From an uncultured Ruminococcus sp. (GTDB lineage Bacteria; Bacillota; Clostridia; Oscillospirales; Acutalibacteraceae), in assembly GCA_946055445.1 (NCBI GenBank), contig CAMGGF010000105.1:1-5298 (forward strand): a stretch of DNA of 5,298 bases. The letters are read 5' to 3'. Numbering within the stretch: position 1 is the stretch's first letter; each line of letters starts with the position of its first letter. This document shows, piece by piece, positions 3,799 to 5,298 of the stretch. The translations under genes were made by a program, and so were the position numbers. The notes below the pieces were generated by a model. That model was not told the DNA's origin. It saw only the letters and a list, made by a program, of their open reading frames with translations, and did not search any database.

Positions 3799-5250
3799 AT
3801 GGCTGTAAAAGTTTCAAAAAATCTGCGACGATTGCGCAAAGCGCAAAATAAAACGCAAGAGCAGTTAGCGGCGGAATTACATGTCACGCGGCAGGCCATT
3901 TCCAACTGGGAAAATGACAAAACCCAGCCCGATTTAGAGTCGCTTTTGTCACTCGCAAAGATTTTTAATGTAGAAATCGAAGAACTTATCTACGGCGAAA
4001 AGCGGCAGGTCGGCACCGAGGTTGACCCCGAACGTGCAAGCGTAAAAGTCCGAATCGTTTTGGGCGTGGTCGGCGCGGTATTCATCGGCATCGGTTTAAC
4101 ATTTATTTTTTTAAACTTTTGGCAAGATTTCCCCCTCCCCTTGCAAACCGCTTTCTCGGTCATTCCGCTGCTCGCGGGGCAAGGCTTTGCAGTATATGTA
4201 TTTTGCAAGCGGCAAGAAGAAATTGTCTGGCGCGAATGCGGCGCGATTTTATGGTGCATCGGCATCATAGCCACCATTGCACTCATTAACAGCGTATTTG
4301 ACATTCACTGCGGGTTTGAGAATTGCCTGCTGATTGACATAATGCTTTGTCTGCCCGTGTTTTATTTACTGCGCGCGGTGTCGCCGATTGCATTTTACTT
4401 TTATATGGTTGTGCATTGGGCGGCGCTGTCGGAAAACATTTTTCTGTCGGGCATTTTACTGCTCGCGGGTCTTATGTATGTATTTGTGTTTCGGAAAAAC
4501 CGTGAAGATGTACGGTACAAATACACGGTTTGGGTTTCGGCAATCGGCGCGGTGGCTTTCGGCGTAGCCCAGGTGTGTGTGCATCTGGCGGACTATGAAT
4601 GGTATGTCGTTCCGTTTTTGCTTGTTCCCTTTCTTTTACTGTATTTGGTCGGCGGCAAAGACACCGACCTTTCCCTCCCCTTCAAGCCGTTGGGTGTGAC
4701 GGGCTGCGCCGCCCTGCTGACCGCGTTTTCTGTTTTCGTTTTAGAGGCCGCTCCATCGCTTTCAAAATGGAATGTGATACTGTCATCCTTTGACAGCAAC
4801 AAACCCTTTTATGTCGCCTGTCTGATTTTGCTTGCAGCCGTATTGGGCACGGCGGCAATCCGTTTTCGCACCTTTGAGGACAATTTACCGAAAATTCTGT
4901 TGAGTGCGTTTGCGTTTGGCGCGGTGGCTTTTTCTGCGATTGCCTATATAGCGGATTTGCACGCGTTATTATGGCTTGTCTGCATTTGCGCAGTGGGCTT
5001 CGGCGGCGTGCTCATATACACGGGGCTTGACGAATTGAAACTGATACCCGCAAATTTAGGGTTATTGATGCTGTTTGTGCAACTGATTTTCCTGTTGACA
5101 AGCATGGATTTAAGTCCGCTTGTAATTGGCGTTATTTTCCTGTTGTTCGGTGCGGCGCTCATAGCGCTCAATTACGAAATGCACGCGCGCAAGCGTGAAG
5201 AAGCGGCTTTGGCAGCGGCAAAGCGCGAAAAGGAGGCGACCGGGGAATGA
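3799..5250 (+). CDS. Xre-family HTH protein fused to a multi-pass membrane domain (DUF2157-like)
   Basis: The protein has 483 residues. Residues about 7-66 form a Cro/C1-type helix-turn-helix, with the helix 2-turn-helix 3 region TQEQLAAELHVTRQAISNWE (19-38) close to the family consensus, so DNA binding is likely. After a linker (67-82), roughly 12-14 hydrophobic segments fill residues 84-458. The first of these (GAVFIGIGLTFIFLNFWQDFP, within 92-112) resembles the start of DUF2157 membrane domains. The charged, Ala/Glu/Lys-rich tail (460-483) should be cytoplasmic and helical. This suggests a membrane-tethered one-component regulator or sensor, but ligand and targets are unknown; the DUF2157 assignment is from memory of the pattern and less sure than the HTH. 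The gene has its own promoter and strong Shine-Dalgarno, with a possible operator dyad at 3734-3748. Its stop overlaps the next start as ATGA, implying translational coupling. Confidence 0.88.
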   Translation: MAVKVSKNLRRLRKAQNKTQEQLAAELHVTRQAISNWENDKTQPDLESLLSLAKIFNVEIEELIYGEKRQVGTEVDPERASVKVRIVLGVVGAVFIGIGLTFIFLNFWQDFPLPLQTAFSVIPLLAGQGFAVYVFCKRQEEIVWRECGAILWCIGIIATIALINSVFDIHCGFENCLLIDIMLCLPVFYLLRAVSPIAFYFYMVVHWAALSENIFLSGILLLAGLMYVFVFRKNREDVRYKYTVWVSAIGAVAFGVAQVCVHLADYEWYVVPFLLVPFLLLYLVGGKDTDLSLPFKPLGVTGCAALLTAFSVFVLEAAPSLSKWNVILSSFDSNKPFYVACLILLAAVLGTAAIRFRTFEDNLPKILLSAFAFGAVAFSAIAYIADLHALLWLVCICAVGFGGVLIYTGLDELKLIPANLGLLMLFVQLIFLLTSMDLSPLVIGVIFLLFGAALIALNYEMHARKREEAALAAAKREKEATGE

Positions 5251-5298
5251 AACAGAAAAAATGGCTTATTCCGATTTTAGCGCTTGTGTTGCTTGTGC
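5247..5298 (+). CDS. Start of a small membrane or secreted protein, cut by the window edge
   Basis: ATG at 5247 overlaps the preceding stop as ATGA, and AAGGAGG at 5230-5236 lies ten bases upstream. Only 17 residues are visible, MKQKKWLIPILALVLLV: a basic start followed by a hydrophobic run, as in a signal peptide or first membrane helix. From general knowledge, DUF2157-like membrane proteins are often encoded next to small membrane-anchored GDYXXLXY-domain proteins, so that is the best guess. The diagnostic motif lies outside the window and cannot be checked. Confidence 0.75.
   Translation, partial: MKQKKWLIPILALVLLV

Overview
The window looks like part of a Firmicutes chromosome, probably a gut-type clostridium (Oscillospiraceae/Lachnospiraceae-like). 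The signs are strong GGAGG ribosome binding sites, a TTG start chosen by one of them, compact A/T-tailed intrinsic terminators, a tRNA with an encoded CCA end, and an HTH-Xre gene fused to a multi-pass membrane domain. The assignment is inference from style and gene families; there is no rRNA or marker gene to fix it.

Left part (1-365): two divergent tRNA genes. A tRNA-Leu (anticodon CAA) runs off the left edge on the minus strand. An initiator tRNA-fMet lies on the plus strand. Each has a recognisable sigma-A-type promoter, and the tRNA-fMet is followed by an intrinsic terminator.

Middle part (366-2342): a visibly AT-richer, accessory-looking stretch. It holds one orphan gene for a two-helix membrane protein of 389 residues (489-1658, TTG start) with its own -10 box, Shine-Dalgarno and terminator. 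It is followed by a decayed minus-strand gene (about 1803-2230) whose three-frame reading reconstructs a membrane anchor, a polar linker and the beginning of a bacterial SH3 (SH3b) domain. A decamer, AAAAGATATC, recurs four times here. Its longest pair is an inverted repeat that flanks the orphan gene.

Right part (2343-5298): more GC-balanced, housekeeping-looking sequence, all on the plus strand. A Gfo/Idh/MocA-family NAD(P)-dependent oxidoreductase with a cysteine-rich insertion is followed by a strong terminator. Next comes a promoter with an extended -10 driving a two-gene unit: an Xre-HTH/polytopic membrane protein (DUF2157-like) overlapping by ATGA the start of a small membrane or secreted protein cut by the window edge. 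The oxidoreductase is transcriptionally separate from this pair. No CRISPR array, transposase, integrase or complete defence system is visible.
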